A stretch of DNA of 64,000 nucleotides from contig NZ_JAFJYC010000001.1 of assembly GCF_018777395.1 (NCBI RefSeq), forward strand, positions 1 to 64,000, read 5' to 3'. The notes under the pieces were generated by a model, which saw only the letters and a list, made by a program, of their open reading frames with translations, was not told where the DNA came from and searched no databases. Of this stretch, positions 9,697 through 19,875 are shown piece by piece. The translations under genes were made by a program, and so were the position numbers. The number at the start of each line of letters is the position of its first letter. Positions within the stretch are counted from its first letter, which is position 1. This DNA is from Candidatus Sodalis endolongispinus (GTDB taxonomy: Bacteria; Pseudomonadota; Gammaproteobacteria; Enterobacterales; Enterobacteriaceae).

Positions 9697-10122
9697 TTAC
9701 GGTTGCGGCACGCTTTGCCCGGGTTTTGGCGCCGGTTTGCCGCCGTGATCATCCGATGCGCCAGGCCCATGGTCCGGTATCGCCACCACGGCCACCCGTA
9801 CCTGATAATGCACCTCCTTGGCGGTCGGCGGCAGGATACTGTTCAGTTTCTGCAGGCTGTCCGCCGGATTTTCGCTTATCATTAAGGCGCAGAAAAGCGC
9901 ATTGCCGTGACAAAAACCGTCGCCGTGGCCGTCCTGGCCGCCGTGTGGTCCCGGAAATGGCGGTAGCGGCATTGCCAGCGTGGGCTGACCGTATTGCGCG
10001 CCCGGTGGCACCGGCATCGGCGGATTGCCAGCGCCGGTCGGCGCGGCTGCCTGCACGCCGAGGCTCGCTACCCCGGCGGTGGTGATCATGGCCATAGCCA
10101 ATAATGTTTTGCGCATCATCAT
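9697..10122 (-). CDS. putative secreted Pro/Gly/His-rich protein
   Basis: This 141-residue protein starts MMMRKTLLAMAMITTAGVA and has a clear signal peptide with a likely cleavage after VQA-A. The mature part begins with a low-complexity Pro/Gly stretch (GNPPMPVPPGAQYGQ). A His/Gly-rich segment with one Cys pair (FCHGNALFC) follows, then a short folded-looking region (SLQKLNSILPPTAKEVHYQVRV, broken here after KEVHY) and a Pro-rich tail. I do not recognise the family. It is divergent from msyB and convergent with mdtG. Periplasmic or outer-surface location is inferred from the signal peptide. Confidence 0.6.
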   Translation of the reverse strand: MMMRKTLLAMAMITTAGVASLGVQAAAPTGAGNPPMPVPPGAQYGQPTLAMPLPPFPGPHGGQDGHGDGFCHGNALFCALMISENPADSLQKLNSILPPTAKEVHYQVRVAVVAIPDHGPGASDDHGGKPAPKPGQSVPQP

Positions 10123-10433
10123 GTTGTCTCCTTTACATCGGGTTTATCCCTTCACTGTAGCGACTCCTGGCTGCCCTGTGCTGACCTTTGCGAAACCTTT
10201 ACCCCTTGCCGCAACCTTCTTTGCAAAATCCCGTCGCCGGAAACATCCTTGGGGGAATCAGCCGGTTATCGGGCTACCCTCCCTCTGTCACGCCGCCAAT
10301 CACGGTTTTTTCTTATGCTATATACTGTTTAGCGAGCGGTACTTGCAACTTTGGCCAGAGCGACAACAATTACTTTTACGCCCGTATTCGGCGTGACGGC
10401 CTCTGCCCCCCTCATCAGCACAGGAGAGAACTA

Positions 10434-10814
10434 ATGAGCATGTATGCAACTCTGGAAGAAGCGATCGACATCGCCCGCGAGGAGTTTCTGGAAGCGTCTG
10501 CCGACAGCAGCAAGGAGGATGAAACCCCTTCAGTGCAGCAATTTAGCCTGCAGAAATATGTCCTGCAGGACGGCGAAATCATGTGGGAAGCCGAATTTCA
10601 GGCGGAAGAAAATGACGCCAGCGAGACAATGTCGTTTCGCCTGGTCGAAGCCGCCCAGGCGATTTTCGACGGTGATTACGATGAAACCGAACTGCGTCTG
10701 GAGTGGCAGGAGGAAAATACCCTGCACGAGTGGGACGAGGGCGAATATTAATATGAACCGCCGCTGGACACCGAAGAGGGAAAAACCGCCTCGGATGAAT
10801 GGGACGCCATGTGA
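10434..10814 (+). pseudogene. msyB: acidic protein MsyB, truncated by nonsense codon
   Basis: MsyB is a small very acidic protein found as a multicopy suppressor of secretion mutants in E. coli. The frame starts at ATG 10434 after AGGAGAG. It matches MsyB through TMYATLEEAID-like, QKYVLQDGEIMW and LEWQEENTLHEWDEGEY, then meets TAA at 10749-10751. In the same frame, codons after the stop still read YEPPLDTEEG and SDEWDAM up to TGA 10812-10814, matching the E. coli tail EPPLDTEEG/DEWDE. A CAA-to-TAA change therefore removes about 20 C-terminal residues. The shortened 105-residue protein could still be made and may be partly functional. Confidence 0.85.
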
Positions 10815-10905
10815 GCAGGCGCTGTCCCTCCTTGACCTGCATGCCGCGCAACCGCGGCATGTGGCGCATCAGCCCGGCGTCGACAACCACGGCCACGCCG
10901 GCAGT

Positions 10906-11136
10906 CTAATCGTAAGGGCCGTGGCGCCAGTCCACCGGTAGCAATAGCGTATCTACCACCATAGACAGTGGCAAATCGATAATGGTGAGGTATTTCCACG
11001 CCGAGTCGCGCAGATCCCATTGCACGCCCGGATAAAATTGATTGCCGTGCCCCTGGCCGGGCATCGTGCGGCTAATGATGCTGCCACAGCCGGAAAACAG
11101 CAGTAGCGCGGCCAGAACCAGACAAAATCGTCCCAT
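10906..11136 (-). CDS. yceK: YceK family lipoprotein
   Basis: This 76-residue predicted outer-membrane lipoprotein has signal peptide MGRFCLVLAALLLFSGC with lipobox FSGC. After the Cys the sequence GSIISRTMPGQGHGNQ, YPGVQWDLRDSAW and LPVDWRHGPY matches YceK of E. coli almost throughout. Function is unknown. It sits between msyB and opgH, as in E. coli. It appears intact. Confidence 0.93.
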   Translation of the reverse strand: MGRFCLVLAALLLFSGCGSIISRTMPGQGHGNQFYPGVQWDLRDSAWKYLTIIDLPLSMVVDTLLLPVDWRHGPYD

Positions 11137-11227
11137 AGTGGCTTCGTTTACCTAATTATCAAGCAGCGTCCCGCGCACGCCTATTGATGTCAACCACCGT
11201 ACCGGAGCAGAGGCCGGCACGCCCACA

Positions 11228-11860
11228 TTATCGGTCTATCGCGGCAGGCTGTACCACAGGCGCACTTTCGCTGCGCTGGGAGCGGAAATACGACAGCGTC
11301 GCCAGCAGGCAGAGCGCGTAACCGAACAGTTCGGTACCTTCTTCCACGGCGTTTTTGACGGTACGGATGAAATCATCCGCCAGCAGCGTATGCCATAGCG
11401 TGCACATCCCCATCAGACGGGCGAACAACAGCACAGTCAGCAGACCGGCGCTTAGCATACCGTAGCTGGGGTGTTTAAAAAAGACAACCAGGCCGGCCAA
11501 GGTACGTTGCGGACTGCGGCCGGCATAGAGCAGCGCCGCGAGCGTCACCGCCAGCGCGAACCACAGCCGACTGCCGTGGCGGATGAGATCAAAGGCGAAG
11601 TCCATCTCGCGTATCAGCATACACAAGAAAAAACCGCCAATCAGCGCGCTGCTGTGGCGCAAAGCGGCATTACGCAGTAACAGGCCGTGGATCATCACTA
11701 AAATCAGCTCTTGCACAATTTCGGTCAGTGAAGATTCATGCTCCCCGTTATGAAATCCATTAATATCGATAAATAGTAAGGAAGTCAGCAGCGCGATCAC
11801 CACGGCACACAGCAGAAAAACGCCCAATTTTTTCAATACAAACAGCCAATCACTCTGCAT
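11228..11860 (-). CDS. inner-membrane protein of unknown function
   Basis: This 210-residue integral membrane protein has about five or six hydrophobic segments: near residues 9-29 (KLGVFLLCAVVIALLTSLLF), 49-62, 70-85, 100-112, 130-150 and 185-196. The start MQSDWLFVLKK follows a purine-rich region (GAGGATACC). I do not recognise the family. It is separated from opgH by a long gap with a terminator and is not part of the E. coli order, so it may be lineage-specific. Confidence 0.7.
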   Translation of the reverse strand: MQSDWLFVLKKLGVFLLCAVVIALLTSLLFIDINGFHNGEHESSLTEIVQELILVMIHGLLLRNAALRHSSALIGGFFLCMLIREMDFAFDLIRHGSRLWFALAVTLAALLYAGRSPQRTLAGLVVFFKHPSYGMLSAGLLTVLLFARLMGMCTLWHTLLADDFIRTVKNAVEEGTELFGYALCLLATLSYFRSQRSESAPVVQPAAIDR

Positions 11861-12273
11861 GGTATCCTCATACCCTGAATTTTGAGGGGATTTTAACGGC
11901 CAACCTCCACCGTCAAGTTACAATAAATGCTCCCGTCGCACGATCTGGCACTTTTTGTGGAACCAAAGAGAGTTTTTGTGGCCCGAGAGGGCTTTTTTCC
12001 ACCCTTACCTATGCTTCTAGGGCAACATGGCCGCACTGGCCGCAACGGCTTCAAATGCCCATCCCCTCGGTCGGCCACGATGGGAACGTTAATTAGCCTT
12101 CTAAGTATAGCCCAGATATTTTGCTGCCCGGTGCAACGGGGCAGGCGACATGCCGAGATACGGCGAGTCCAGCCCTACCCGGCTTTGGCAGCATGACAAG
12201 AATTGATTAGCGCTGGTGTATTAAGCGTCGGTCACCCGGTGTCTGGACAGGAGTGACACCGCAGCCTGTCGCC
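11861..12273. other. intergenic region without a recognised gene
   Basis: It holds the upstream region of the membrane-protein gene and a GC-rich stretch with no convincing reading frame on either strand. Confidence 0.6.
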
Positions 12274-12306
12274 CAAAAAAACCCGGCCGCTATTCCAGGC
12301 CGGGTT
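12274..12306 (-). terminator. rho-independent terminator of opgGH
   Basis: Read on the minus strand, the stem ACCCGGCC/GGCCGGGT with a short loop is followed by a run of seven T, 38 bp after the opgH stop. Confidence 0.9.
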
Positions 12307-12343
12307 TGATGAGGATGGGTCTGTGGTGAGGGCGTGGGCGCGC

Positions 12344-14885
12344 TCAGCTCCGTCTGACGACGGCGGTGGTGCGCCAGGCGGTCAATTGCTCCGGCTGCGA
12401 CCACAAGCGCAAGTGCAACCGGGACAGCGTGACCGGATCGCTTAATATAGCCAGACGTTGGGCGGTATTGAGCTTCGCCGGCCCCAATGTCATAGCGGCG
12501 GCGAGATGCTCTTGACGGTTGCGCTCCACAAGGTCCGATACGCCATGACGGGCGGTCGCCATGCCCACGGCCAGTGCATTATAGGCCGGATCAATCACCG
12601 CACGGCGGAAACCGTCGGACAGTATGCGGGCGCGGTTACGCTGCAGATAATTCTCGGTAGCCACGAGTTCATTCGGCGGCGAATATTCCTCGGGAATCAG
12701 AAACAGTCCGGCGCGCTGGCACTTCAGCCCCAGCCGTGCCCGGCTGGAATAGACCGACACCCACGGCGACAGGATAAGCGACACGACAATCGGCGACAGC
12801 CACCACAGAAAACGCAGATCCAGCCAGGCCATGCCGCCAGCCCAGACCAGACCCAGCAACATTTGCGAGCCGTGACGCTTAAAGGATTCACTCCAGGGCG
12901 TCGCGTCGTCATCGCGCTGGGGTGAATTCCACTGCACCGACCAGCCAAGGAACGCGCTAACCACAAACAGCGTGTGAAATAGCATCCTCACCGGCGCTAA
13001 GAGCACGGAAAACAGCATTTCCAGCAGCATCGAAACGGTAACCTTCAGCACGCCGCCGAACTCCCGCGCGCCTTTGGCGATAATGAGGATCACGCTCAAC
13101 AGTTTGGGCAGGAACAGCAGCACCAGCGTGGTGGAAAATAACGCTATCGCCAGCTCCGGGCGCCACTGGGGCCACACCGGGAAGAGCTGACGCGGCTGCA
13201 GGAAATATTGCGGCTCCATGAGCGTATGCACCACCTGCAGAGCGGTGGAGAGCGCCAGAAACATAAACCACAGCGGCGCCGATAGATAGGACATGACGCC
13301 GGTCAGGAACACCGCGCGATGAAGGGGATGCATCCCCTTCACCAAAAATAGGCGGAAGTTCATCAGGTTGCCCTGGCACCAGCGGCGATCGCGTTTGAGC
13401 TCATCCAGCAGGTTGGGCGGCAGTTCTTCATAGCTGCCGGGCAAATCGTACGCTATCCATACCCCCCAGCCCGCCCGGCGCATTAATGCCGCCTCGACAA
13501 AGTCATGGGACAAAATGGACCCGGCGAAGGACCCTTCCCCAGGCAGCGGCGCCAGCGCGCAGTGCTTGATAAACGGCTCAATGCGGATAATGGCGTTATG
13601 CCCCCAATAATGGGATTCCCCCAACTGCCAGAAATGCAGGCCGGCGGTGAATAACGGCCCATAAACCCGGGTCGCGAACTGTTGGCAGCGCGCATACAGC
13701 GTGTCCATGCCGGACGCCTTCGGCGCGCTCTGAATAATGCCCGCGCGCGGATTGGCTTCCATCAACCGCACCAGATTGGTCAGGCAGTGGCCGCTCAATA
13801 ACACTGTCGGCGTCCAGGATCACCATATAGGCGTACTGGTTACCCCACCGCCGGCAGAAATCGTCGATATTAACGCTTTTGCGCTTCACCCGACGGCGGC
13901 GGCGACGATAAAAAATGCGCCCGGTGCCGCCGGTTTCCTCGCACAGCCCCATCCAGGCTTTCTGCTCAGCGACGCAAATATCGGGATGATAACTGTCGCT
14001 TAAGATATAGACGTCGAAGTGATCTATTTGGCCGGTTGCGGCAACGGATTCATAAGTCGCGCGCAATCCGGCGTACACCCGCTCTACGTCTTCGTTACAG
14101 ATAGGCATAATCAACGCGGTGCGGTGCGCCGGATTCAGCGGTTCATCTCCGGTGGTACTGGCGGAGATGCTGTATTTATCATGGCCAATCAACAACTGCC
14201 AAAAGCCCATCAGCGCGGTCCAAAAACCGGCCGACACCCAGCAGAACAGGATGGCGAACGGAATAAGGATACCGCTTTGCAACACATAAGGCAGCAACTG
14301 CAGCACCGACTGCAGCACGTCCTGATGGATCATATCCATCGGATCGATGAGCGCCCAGCCCTGGTAAGGCAGAATGGTTTTCATGTACCAGGTGGCGATG
14401 GCGGTCTGGAACAGCGTCAGCGCCAGCAGTATATAGCGACGGATAGTGCCGACGGTCCGCCAGTTGCCGTCTTCGCTGGCAGCCATTTCCTGCTTATGGC
14501 GCGGCTTGCGGGATTGGCCCCGCAGCACACCCCAAAAGCGGACCAACGGATTGGTAAACCACGGTTCGGAAAACATGGTGGTACGCTTGATGGTCGGCAT
14601 CGCCTTGATAGCCGTGCGCCCTCGGCTGTCTTGCACCAGAAGATCAGGATGACGCGCGGTTTGCGGCCAGGCCATATATAAACGGCGGGTCACCGATCCC
14701 AGCGCCGCATCCTCGGCGGCCATGGTCTCGCCCTGGGGCCGGGATCCGTCGCTAAGGGCGTGGTGCACGGCATCGGGCGCGACTTCGCCTTGCCCACGCA
14801 GCTGGTCGCGCAGGCCGGACTTTTGCTCAGCGGCAAGCGGCAACGCCTCGACATAGTCGAGGCTGGTGGAGGTAGAATTATTCAT
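12344..14885 (-). pseudogene. opgH: glucans biosynthesis glucosyltransferase H, frameshifted
   Basis: OpgH (MdoH) is the inner-membrane GT2 enzyme that polymerizes glucose from UDP-glucose into osmoregulated periplasmic glucans. The N-terminal half is in one frame, from [21 protein letters not shown] through the catalytic MVILDADSV. The C-terminal half is in another, from [17 protein letters not shown] to the end. At about 13803 the sequence reads GTTATTGAGC where GTTATGAGC would restore the frame, i.e. a single T insertion directly after the DAD motif. Without that base the gene would encode 846 aa, against 847 in E. coli. The membrane segments and the RRWCQGNL motif remain readable. It overlaps opgG by 8 bp. 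Confidence 0.92.
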
Positions 14886-16476
14886 TGGCAGACAGCAGAT
14901 AGCTCCAGGTTTCGGTCAATGTCTTATCGCCGTTAACCAGTGCTGCACGCATCTCGGTAGGTTGCTTGGTGTCTTTCACCTTCAAACGCAAGGTCAAACG
15001 CCAGCCGTGGGTGACCGGGTTAAAACGGACGCTGTTTTCCACTACCTCGGCGTTGTCGCCCACGCTAATCTGAGACGTGACCGGCGCGGCCGGGTCCACC
15101 TCTTTCAGCGGCTGGCCGACAAAATCCACCTGAAAAGCGGTGCTGCCGTCCGGCTGACGCGTCAGATTAGTCTGTTTCACATCGCCCGCGGAACGCAAGG
15201 TCTGCTTCACATAGGCGAAGTCCGCAGAATGAATTTTGTCTTCATCACGCGAGAAGTGCAGCCGGTAGGCCAGTTCCAGCGGCTGACCGACCTCCGGCAG
15301 TTTTTCCGGCGTCCAGAACGCGACAATATTGTCGTTGGTTTCATCGTTGGTCTGGATTTCCACCAGTTCTACATGCCCTTTGCCCCAATCGCCGCGGGGT
15401 TCCACCCAGCCGCTCGGGCGCAGGTCGTAACGATCGTCGAGATCCTGGTACTGGAAGAAATCACGTCCGCGCTGCAGCAGACCGAAACCGCGCGGGTTTT
15501 CAATTTGAAAAGTGCTCACCGACAAATGACGGGGATTATTCAGCGGGCGCCAGATCCACTCGCCGTTGCCGGCGTGAATCGACAAACCGTTAGAATCGTG
15601 CAAAGCCGGGCGGAAATTCATGGTCGTGGCCGGCTGATTGGGCCCGAACAGGAACATACTGGTCAGAGGCGCCAGACCCAATTTGCCAACCTTGTCGCGC
15701 AGATAAACGCGCGATTGTACATCTACGCTGGTGTCGCGCCCCGGATAGATGACAAAACGATAAGCGCCGGTGGCGCGGGGAGAATCAAGCAGCGCATACA
15801 GCACCAAGTGTTTATCGTTCGCCTTGGGACGCTCAATCCAAAATTCACGAAAACGTGGAAACTCTTCGCCGGACGCCAGCGCGGTATCAATAGCCAGGCC
15901 GCGCGCGGACAGGCCATATACTTGCCCTTTGCCGATAACGCGAAAATAGCTGGCGCCCAGCATGCTGACGATTTCGTCATTTTTATCGAGCTGATTAATC
16001 GGATAGAGGATTTTAAACCCGGCAAAACCGAGATCCTTTACCGCATCGGGGTCGTGATTGACCGAACCGAAGTTGAAAATATCCGATGAATATTTAACCT
16101 CATTAACGGTGGTTGCCGTCACTTCATTGATTTTCACCGCCTGATCGAAATACATCCCCTGATGGTAAAACTCGATTTTGAATGGGGTCGGTAAATCGTG
16201 CCACAGCGCTTTGTCATGATTGAATTGAATTTGCTGATAGTCAGCAAATTTCATTTCGCGAAATTGCGAAGGCACATTGCTCTTTGGCGCTTCATAACCT
16301 TTAGCCGCCAACGCCTGGGCTTGCTTAGCCACATCGTCAATAGAAAATGCCCATGAGGGCAAAGCGTATAGCGTCAACAGCACCGTGGCTCCCAGCCAAC
16401 GGAGACTCGCTTTGGATGATTTGACGAAGAATTTATTATTTGGCACATCCCCCCCTCTGCGTGTGCTCTTAATCAT
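14878..16476 (-). CDS. opgG: glucans biosynthesis protein G
   Basis: OpgG is the periplasmic partner of OpgH, needed to form or release osmoregulated periplasmic glucans. The protein is 532 aa; residues from about 24 on give a signal peptide ([19 protein letters not shown]) and then [21 protein letters not shown] as in E. coli Opg[36 protein letters not shown] and DDRYDLRPS are conserved. The first ATG (16476) adds about 20 residues to the E. coli start; an internal start is possible. The gene is open throughout although its partner opgH is frameshifted. Confidence 0.95.
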   Translation of the reverse strand: MIKSTRRGGDVPNNKFFVKSSKASLRWLGATVLLTLYALPSWAFSIDDVAKQAQALAAKGYEAPKSNVPSQFREMKFADYQQIQFNHDKALWHDLPTPFKIEFYHQGMYFDQAVKINEVTATTVNEVKYSSDIFNFGSVNHDPDAVKDLGFAGFKILYPINQLDKNDEIVSMLGASYFRVIGKGQVYGLSARGLAIDTALASGEEFPRFREFWIERPKANDKHLVLYALLDSPRATGAYRFVIYPGRDTSVDVQSRVYLRDKVGKLGLAPLTSMFLFGPNQPATTMNFRPALHDSNGLSIHAGNGEWIWRPLNNPRHLSVSTFQIENPRGFGLLQRGRDFFQYQDLDDRYDLRPSGWVEPRGDWGKGHVELVEIQTNDETNDNIVAFWTPEKLPEVGQPLELAYRLHFSRDEDKIHSADFAYVKQTLRSAGDVKQTNLTRQPDGSTAFQVDFVGQPLKEVDPAAPVTSQISVGDNAEVVENSVRFNPVTHGWRLTLRLKVKDTKQPTEMRAALVNGDKTLTETWSYLLSANE

Positions 16477-16957
16477 TTACAGCAATCTTTATTACTGAAA
16501 TCACTTGTCCGACAGCATGATACAGTAATGGTTCCTCTTATTCGCCTTCCCGGCATCCTGTGTAGAAATAGGCTGAAAAACCGACTCTTTGAGTGATAAA
16601 AGATAGTCTATAAAAGGGTAAGCCAACAGCTGGCGCCCGGTTTGATTTTACCTGAGCCATCGGGCGGGGGTTAATGCTTTTTTCTCTCTCAGCGGATTAT
16701 GGGCAAAAAAGCAGAATTTTTAACCCCGACAAATCAGCATATTGCCCTGACCATTGACAATAACCTGCCAATCGGGTCGGATGGCGCGCTTTGACCGTCG
16801 ACGCGCGGAAAGATCTTATTACATTTCCTTGCCGGGGATGACAGGTCAAAACAGGCCGCCTCGGCATGCCGTCGCCCTCTGGCAATGCCTTTGTCGCCAC
16901 GCTCACCCGCCGGCTGCCGCCGAGCCAATCCGGCATCATTGACAGTCCAGGGCCACT
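16477..16957. other. intergenic region between opgG and ymdB
   Basis: It carries the presumed opgG promoter side (AT-rich near 16480-16700) and a GC-richer half. No reading frame here is supported. E. coli has opgC and ymdC near this point; I see no remnant of either. Confidence 0.55.
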
Positions 16958-17465
16958 CTAAGCCAGCGCCGTTTGATATAAACGTGCATTCTCTTCGTCG
17001 AAACAGACAAACATCACCTGCTGCGGCCAGGCATTGTGCGCCAGAAACGCACGCACGGCATCAATGGCGATGCGGGCCGCGGCAGGCTTGGGGAAGCCGT
17101 AAACGCCGGTGCTGATATTAGGAAAGGCCAAACGGGCAAGGCGGTGCGCCGCCCCGAGCTGCAGACTGCTGTCATAGGCGCGGCGCAGCAGCGCGGCCTC
17201 ATGCTGATCGCCGCCGCGCCAGATGGGGCCGACGGTATGAATAATGTACCGCGCGGGCAGATTGCCGCCGCCGGTTATCACCGCCTCCCCCGCCGCGAGC
17301 GCGACGAATCACCGCACACGCCTCCCTCAGTGCCGGCCCCGCCGCGCGATGAATGGCGCCATCCACGCCCCCCCCGCCCATCAGTTGTTGATTGGCCGCA
17401 TTGACAATGCCCTCCACCGACAAGGTGGTGATATCGCCGGTCATGAGATGAATTCGTCTGCGCAT
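16958..17465 (-). pseudogene. ymdB: macrodomain protein YmdB (O-acetyl-ADP-ribose deacetylase), frameshifted
   Basis: YmdB is a macrodomain hydrolase of O-acetyl-ADP-ribose and an RNase III regulator in E. coli. The first part reads [30 protein letters not shown] and [11 protein letters not shown]. The second part is in another frame: [30 protein letters not shown] and FVCFDEENARLY. The shift falls at a G-rich run near 17285-17297 (GGCGGGGGAGGCGG on the coding strand). All ADP-ribose-binding motifs are still visible, so the break is recent. Expected length without the shift is about 168-170 residues. Confidence 0.9.
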
Positions 17466-17685
17466 TATTTCTCTTCTCATCTTTGCACGGAGAGAACCAT
17501 TATCCCCTTTGCCGGTCATAAAGTGAACGGCGCGAAAAACCCTGACGCGCCGACTTAGCGCCCGCATGGGGCGATCGCATTTCAGGCGCTTTTCGTTCGC
17601 GTACCCTGATGCTGAGTCTACGCTTAAAGGATACGCTTCATTCGCCCTGCACGGCGTAACACCGTTACGGTTAGGGAGACGCATT

Positions 17686-18867
17686 ATGCAAGACCAAATT
17701 ATCCATAACCTGCCCGCGATCCACAGTCCTTCTTTATTCCAAAGCTTTTTCCAGGGCGGCTTCGACTGCTCCACCGAATGGCGCGGCGACGGACGCCGGC
17801 TGGATATCATTCACTCCAGCGGCCATGAAATGCTGGCGGCGAAAGATTATGCCCAGATGGCCACCTGTCATCTCACCACCGTGCGCGATGATTTGCGCTG
17901 GCACCTCATCGAAGCCACGCCAGGCCAGTATGACTGGTCCAGCTTTCTGCCCATGTTACATGCCGCACAGGCCAATGGGCTGCAGGTCATTTGGGATCTC
18001 TGCCACTTCGGCTGGCCGGCCCACCTTGACATCTGGCAACCGGCATTTGTCGACAGTTTTGCCCGCTTCGCCGGGGCGGTCGCAGCGCTGGTGCGCGGTG
18101 AAGGCGTGGTGCAGCCCGTATATACCCCGATCAACGCGATGTCTTTCTGGAGCTGGGCGGGCGGCGATATGGCCTCCATCGCACCGATGGCGTCCCGCCA
18201 GGGCAAGGCGCTGAAACAGCAGTTGGTCCGTGCGAGTCTGGTCGCAATGGCGGCGATCCGCGCGGTGGATCCCTCAGCGCGTTTTTTGCAGCCTGAACCG
18301 GTGGTACATATTAATGTGGCGGCGGACAAACCGGCGCTGATAGAGGAAGCGGAAGCACTGCGCCTGCTGCAGTTCGAGGTCTGGGACATGCTTTGCGGCC
18401 GCGATACGCCAGAGCTGGGCGGCGCTGAGATGTGGCTGGATATCATCGGCGTCGGTTACCGACCCGGCAACCAATGGTTTTACCGGGGCGAGACGATTGC
18501 GCTGGATGACGGTCATTACCGGCCGTTTGCGGCCATCTTGCAAGAGGTGTGGCAACGCTATCAACGCCCGCTGCTCATCGCCGAAACCGGGGCGGAAGAG
18601 GACATGCGCGTCCCCTGGGCGCGTTATATTTTTGAACAGGCGGTGCAGGCCCACGTGGCGGTGGAAGGTATTTGTCATTATCCTATCGCCGATTACCGCA
18701 GTTGGAGTGAAGAAAAGCATCGGCTTTTCGGCCTGCTGGGTATGCAGGACGTCAACGGCTGCCGTTCACTTTATGAGCCTTTAGCGCTGGAGTTGCGTGG
18801 TCAACAGATACGCCTGGCAGGGATACTCAAGGACGCAGAGCCGGGCAATCAAGCGGTTTCCGCCTGA
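17686..18867 (+). CDS. glycoside hydrolase (beta-glucosidase-like) family protein
   Basis: This 393-residue protein has a TIM-barrel look. [13 protein letters not shown] near the N-terminus and [24 protein letters not shown] resemble the family 1/beta-glucosidase-related proteins. Later strands include [29 protein letters not shown], the probable catalytic region QPEPVVHIN, and IAETGAEED, which would supply the C-terminal acid. [10 protein letters not shown] is also typical. Start ATG 17686 follows AGGGAG. The substrate is not identifiable. It is divergent from ymdB and is absent from this locus in E. coli. The frame is complete. Confidence 0.75.
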   Translation: MQDQIIHNLPAIHSPSLFQSFFQGGFDCSTEWRGDGRRLDIIHSSGHEMLAAKDYAQMATCHLTTVRDDLRWHLIEATPGQYDWSSFLPMLHAAQANGLQVIWDLCHFGWPAHLDIWQPAFVDSFARFAGAVAALVRGEGVVQPVYTPINAMSFWSWAGGDMASIAPMASRQGKALKQQLVRASLVAMAAIRAVDPSARFLQPEPVVHINVAADKPALIEEAEALRLLQFEVWDMLCGRDTPELGGAEMWLDIIGVGYRPGNQWFYRGETIALDDGHYRPFAAILQEVWQRYQRPLLIAETGAEEDMRVPWARYIFEQAVQAHVAVEGICHYPIADYRSWSEEKHRLFGLLGMQDVNGCRSLYEPLALELRGQQIRLAGILKDAEPGNQAVSA

Positions 18868-18938
18868 TACGGCGGGTGATAACGGCGGTGGAGGGCATTG
18901 GCGGGGCACTAGGTCGGCACAGGCTTACCGCCCCGTCA

Positions 18939-19103
18939 TCAGGGCATCTTTTTATAGCATGACTGTGCATCTATAGAGTCCGTGGAGTGACGGATATCGT
19001 TAAACCAGGCGATACAAGACAGAACCGTCACGGCGATTAAAATGGATATTAACAAACCGATTAACAGCAATAATTTTGTCTCATCAAGTTTGCTGGATTC
19101 CAT
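18939..19103 (-). CDS. small single-pass membrane protein (54 aa)
   Basis: A 54-codon frame starts at ATG 19103 with a very strong ribosome site (GGAAAGGAG, 5 bp spacing). It begins MESSKLDETK and has one hydrophobic helix of about 22 residues (LLLLIGLLISILIAVTVLSC). A polar tail with one further Cys follows. The strong Shine-Dalgarno and clean helix support a real gene. I know no family for it. It lies directly downstream of a second small membrane frame (19129-19269). Confidence 0.55.
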   Translation of the reverse strand: MESSKLDETKLLLLIGLLISILIAVTVLSCIAWFNDIRHSTDSIDAQSCYKKMP

Positions 19104-19128
19104 ATCTGCTCCTTTCCCTCGCCGATAA

Positions 19129-19269
19129 TCAGATTATCCAGAGTGTCATCAAACTGACAAAGATGATAAGGGTTCCTGAAGCGATCGCCAATACCGCTAT
19201 GGCAAACTGCCCATCGCTCAACGTCTCGCGATGATATTTCTTGCGACTGATTCGACGGCGTATTTTCAC
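19129..19269 (-). CDS. candidate small membrane protein (46 aa, GTG start)
   Basis: This 46-codon frame from GTG 19269 has a strongly basic N-terminus (KIRRRISRKKYHRE) and a C-terminal hydrophobic helix (FAIAVLAIASGTLIIFVSL) ending TLWII. It lies 25 bp upstream of the 54-codon frame on the same strand. No good ribosome site is visible before the GTG, so this call is weak. Confidence 0.3.
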   Translation of the reverse strand: MKIRRRISRKKYHRETLSDGQFAIAVLAIASGTLIIFVSLMTLWII

Positions 19270-19527
19270 AACAGATTATTCTAATGGAGAGACGGGAACC
19301 CAACCGGACTGGCCGGTGAAACAGAAGATAAAGTAGGTGAAATGAGAAGTGAATGCAAGAGGAAACGGTCCAGCCGGCCGGCGCAATGGCCGGCGGATCT
19401 TACGCCAAAACAACGGAGAAAAACGTAAAACAACGGCGAGAGCGTGATGTAAAGCCTATTGCTACGGGTTTGGCGAGCCGGTGCGGCCTGCGGCATAACT
19501 CTGCGTGAACACCGACGGCGATTCACT

Positions 19528-19710
19528 CTAGCACACGCCGAAATCCCCTTCTTCTTTATAGAGCGTCAGTTCTTGCGGTTTGAATGCCTTACTCTTCTCC
19601 TCGCCGGGATCCATCATCTCGCAGTACACTAAGTCGTTTTCAACTTTGACTACGCTCATCGCGGGCCCCCCTTTTGTCGGTTGCACGATATCGCCTGTGG
19701 CAAATGTCAT
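19528..19710 (-). CDS. YodC-like DUF2158 family protein
   Basis: This 60-residue protein begins MTFATGDIVQPTKGGPAMSV. It fits the DUF2158 (YodC) pattern of a short SH3-like protein: F..GD.V..K.GGP.M.V, followed by a W/Y-containing strand and an FKPQELTL strand. The ATG follows AGGATAGG. Function is unknown. It lies just downstream of a 43-codon frame in the same direction. Confidence 0.65.
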   Translation of the reverse strand: MTFATGDIVQPTKGGPAMSVVKVENDLVYCEMMDPGEEKSKAFKPQELTLYKEEGDFGVC

Positions 19711-19743
19711 CCTATCCTCCCGCCCGCAGGCCAGTTGGGTGTT

Positions 19744-19875
19744 TTATTCTGGCTCACCGGCCAGCAAATAGTCGGGGTCATCATAAACCGGCGTCGGAAC
19801 CATCACCCCTTCTGCGCCGGGTTGTGTATGCTGCTGCTGTGCCGGAGGTGCCTGCTGTGGATATTTATCGCTCAT
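19744..19875 (-). other. 43-codon frame, possible N-terminal remnant of a YghA-type SDR
   Basis: A short frame from ATG 19875 contains QQQHTQPGAEGVMVPTPVYD then DPDYLLAGEPE and stops. The pattern 'Q..PG.E..M.P.P.YDDP.Y..AG' resembles the N-terminal arm of YghA-type short-chain dehydrogenases, just before their GKVALVTGG motif, but the rest is absent. It may be a decayed fragment or an independent short protein. Confidence 0.3.

Noticed and set aside
14866..16089. 407-codon plus-strand frame
   Set aside because: It is antisense to opgG, whose product matches E. coli throughout; the frame is a GC-rich shadow.
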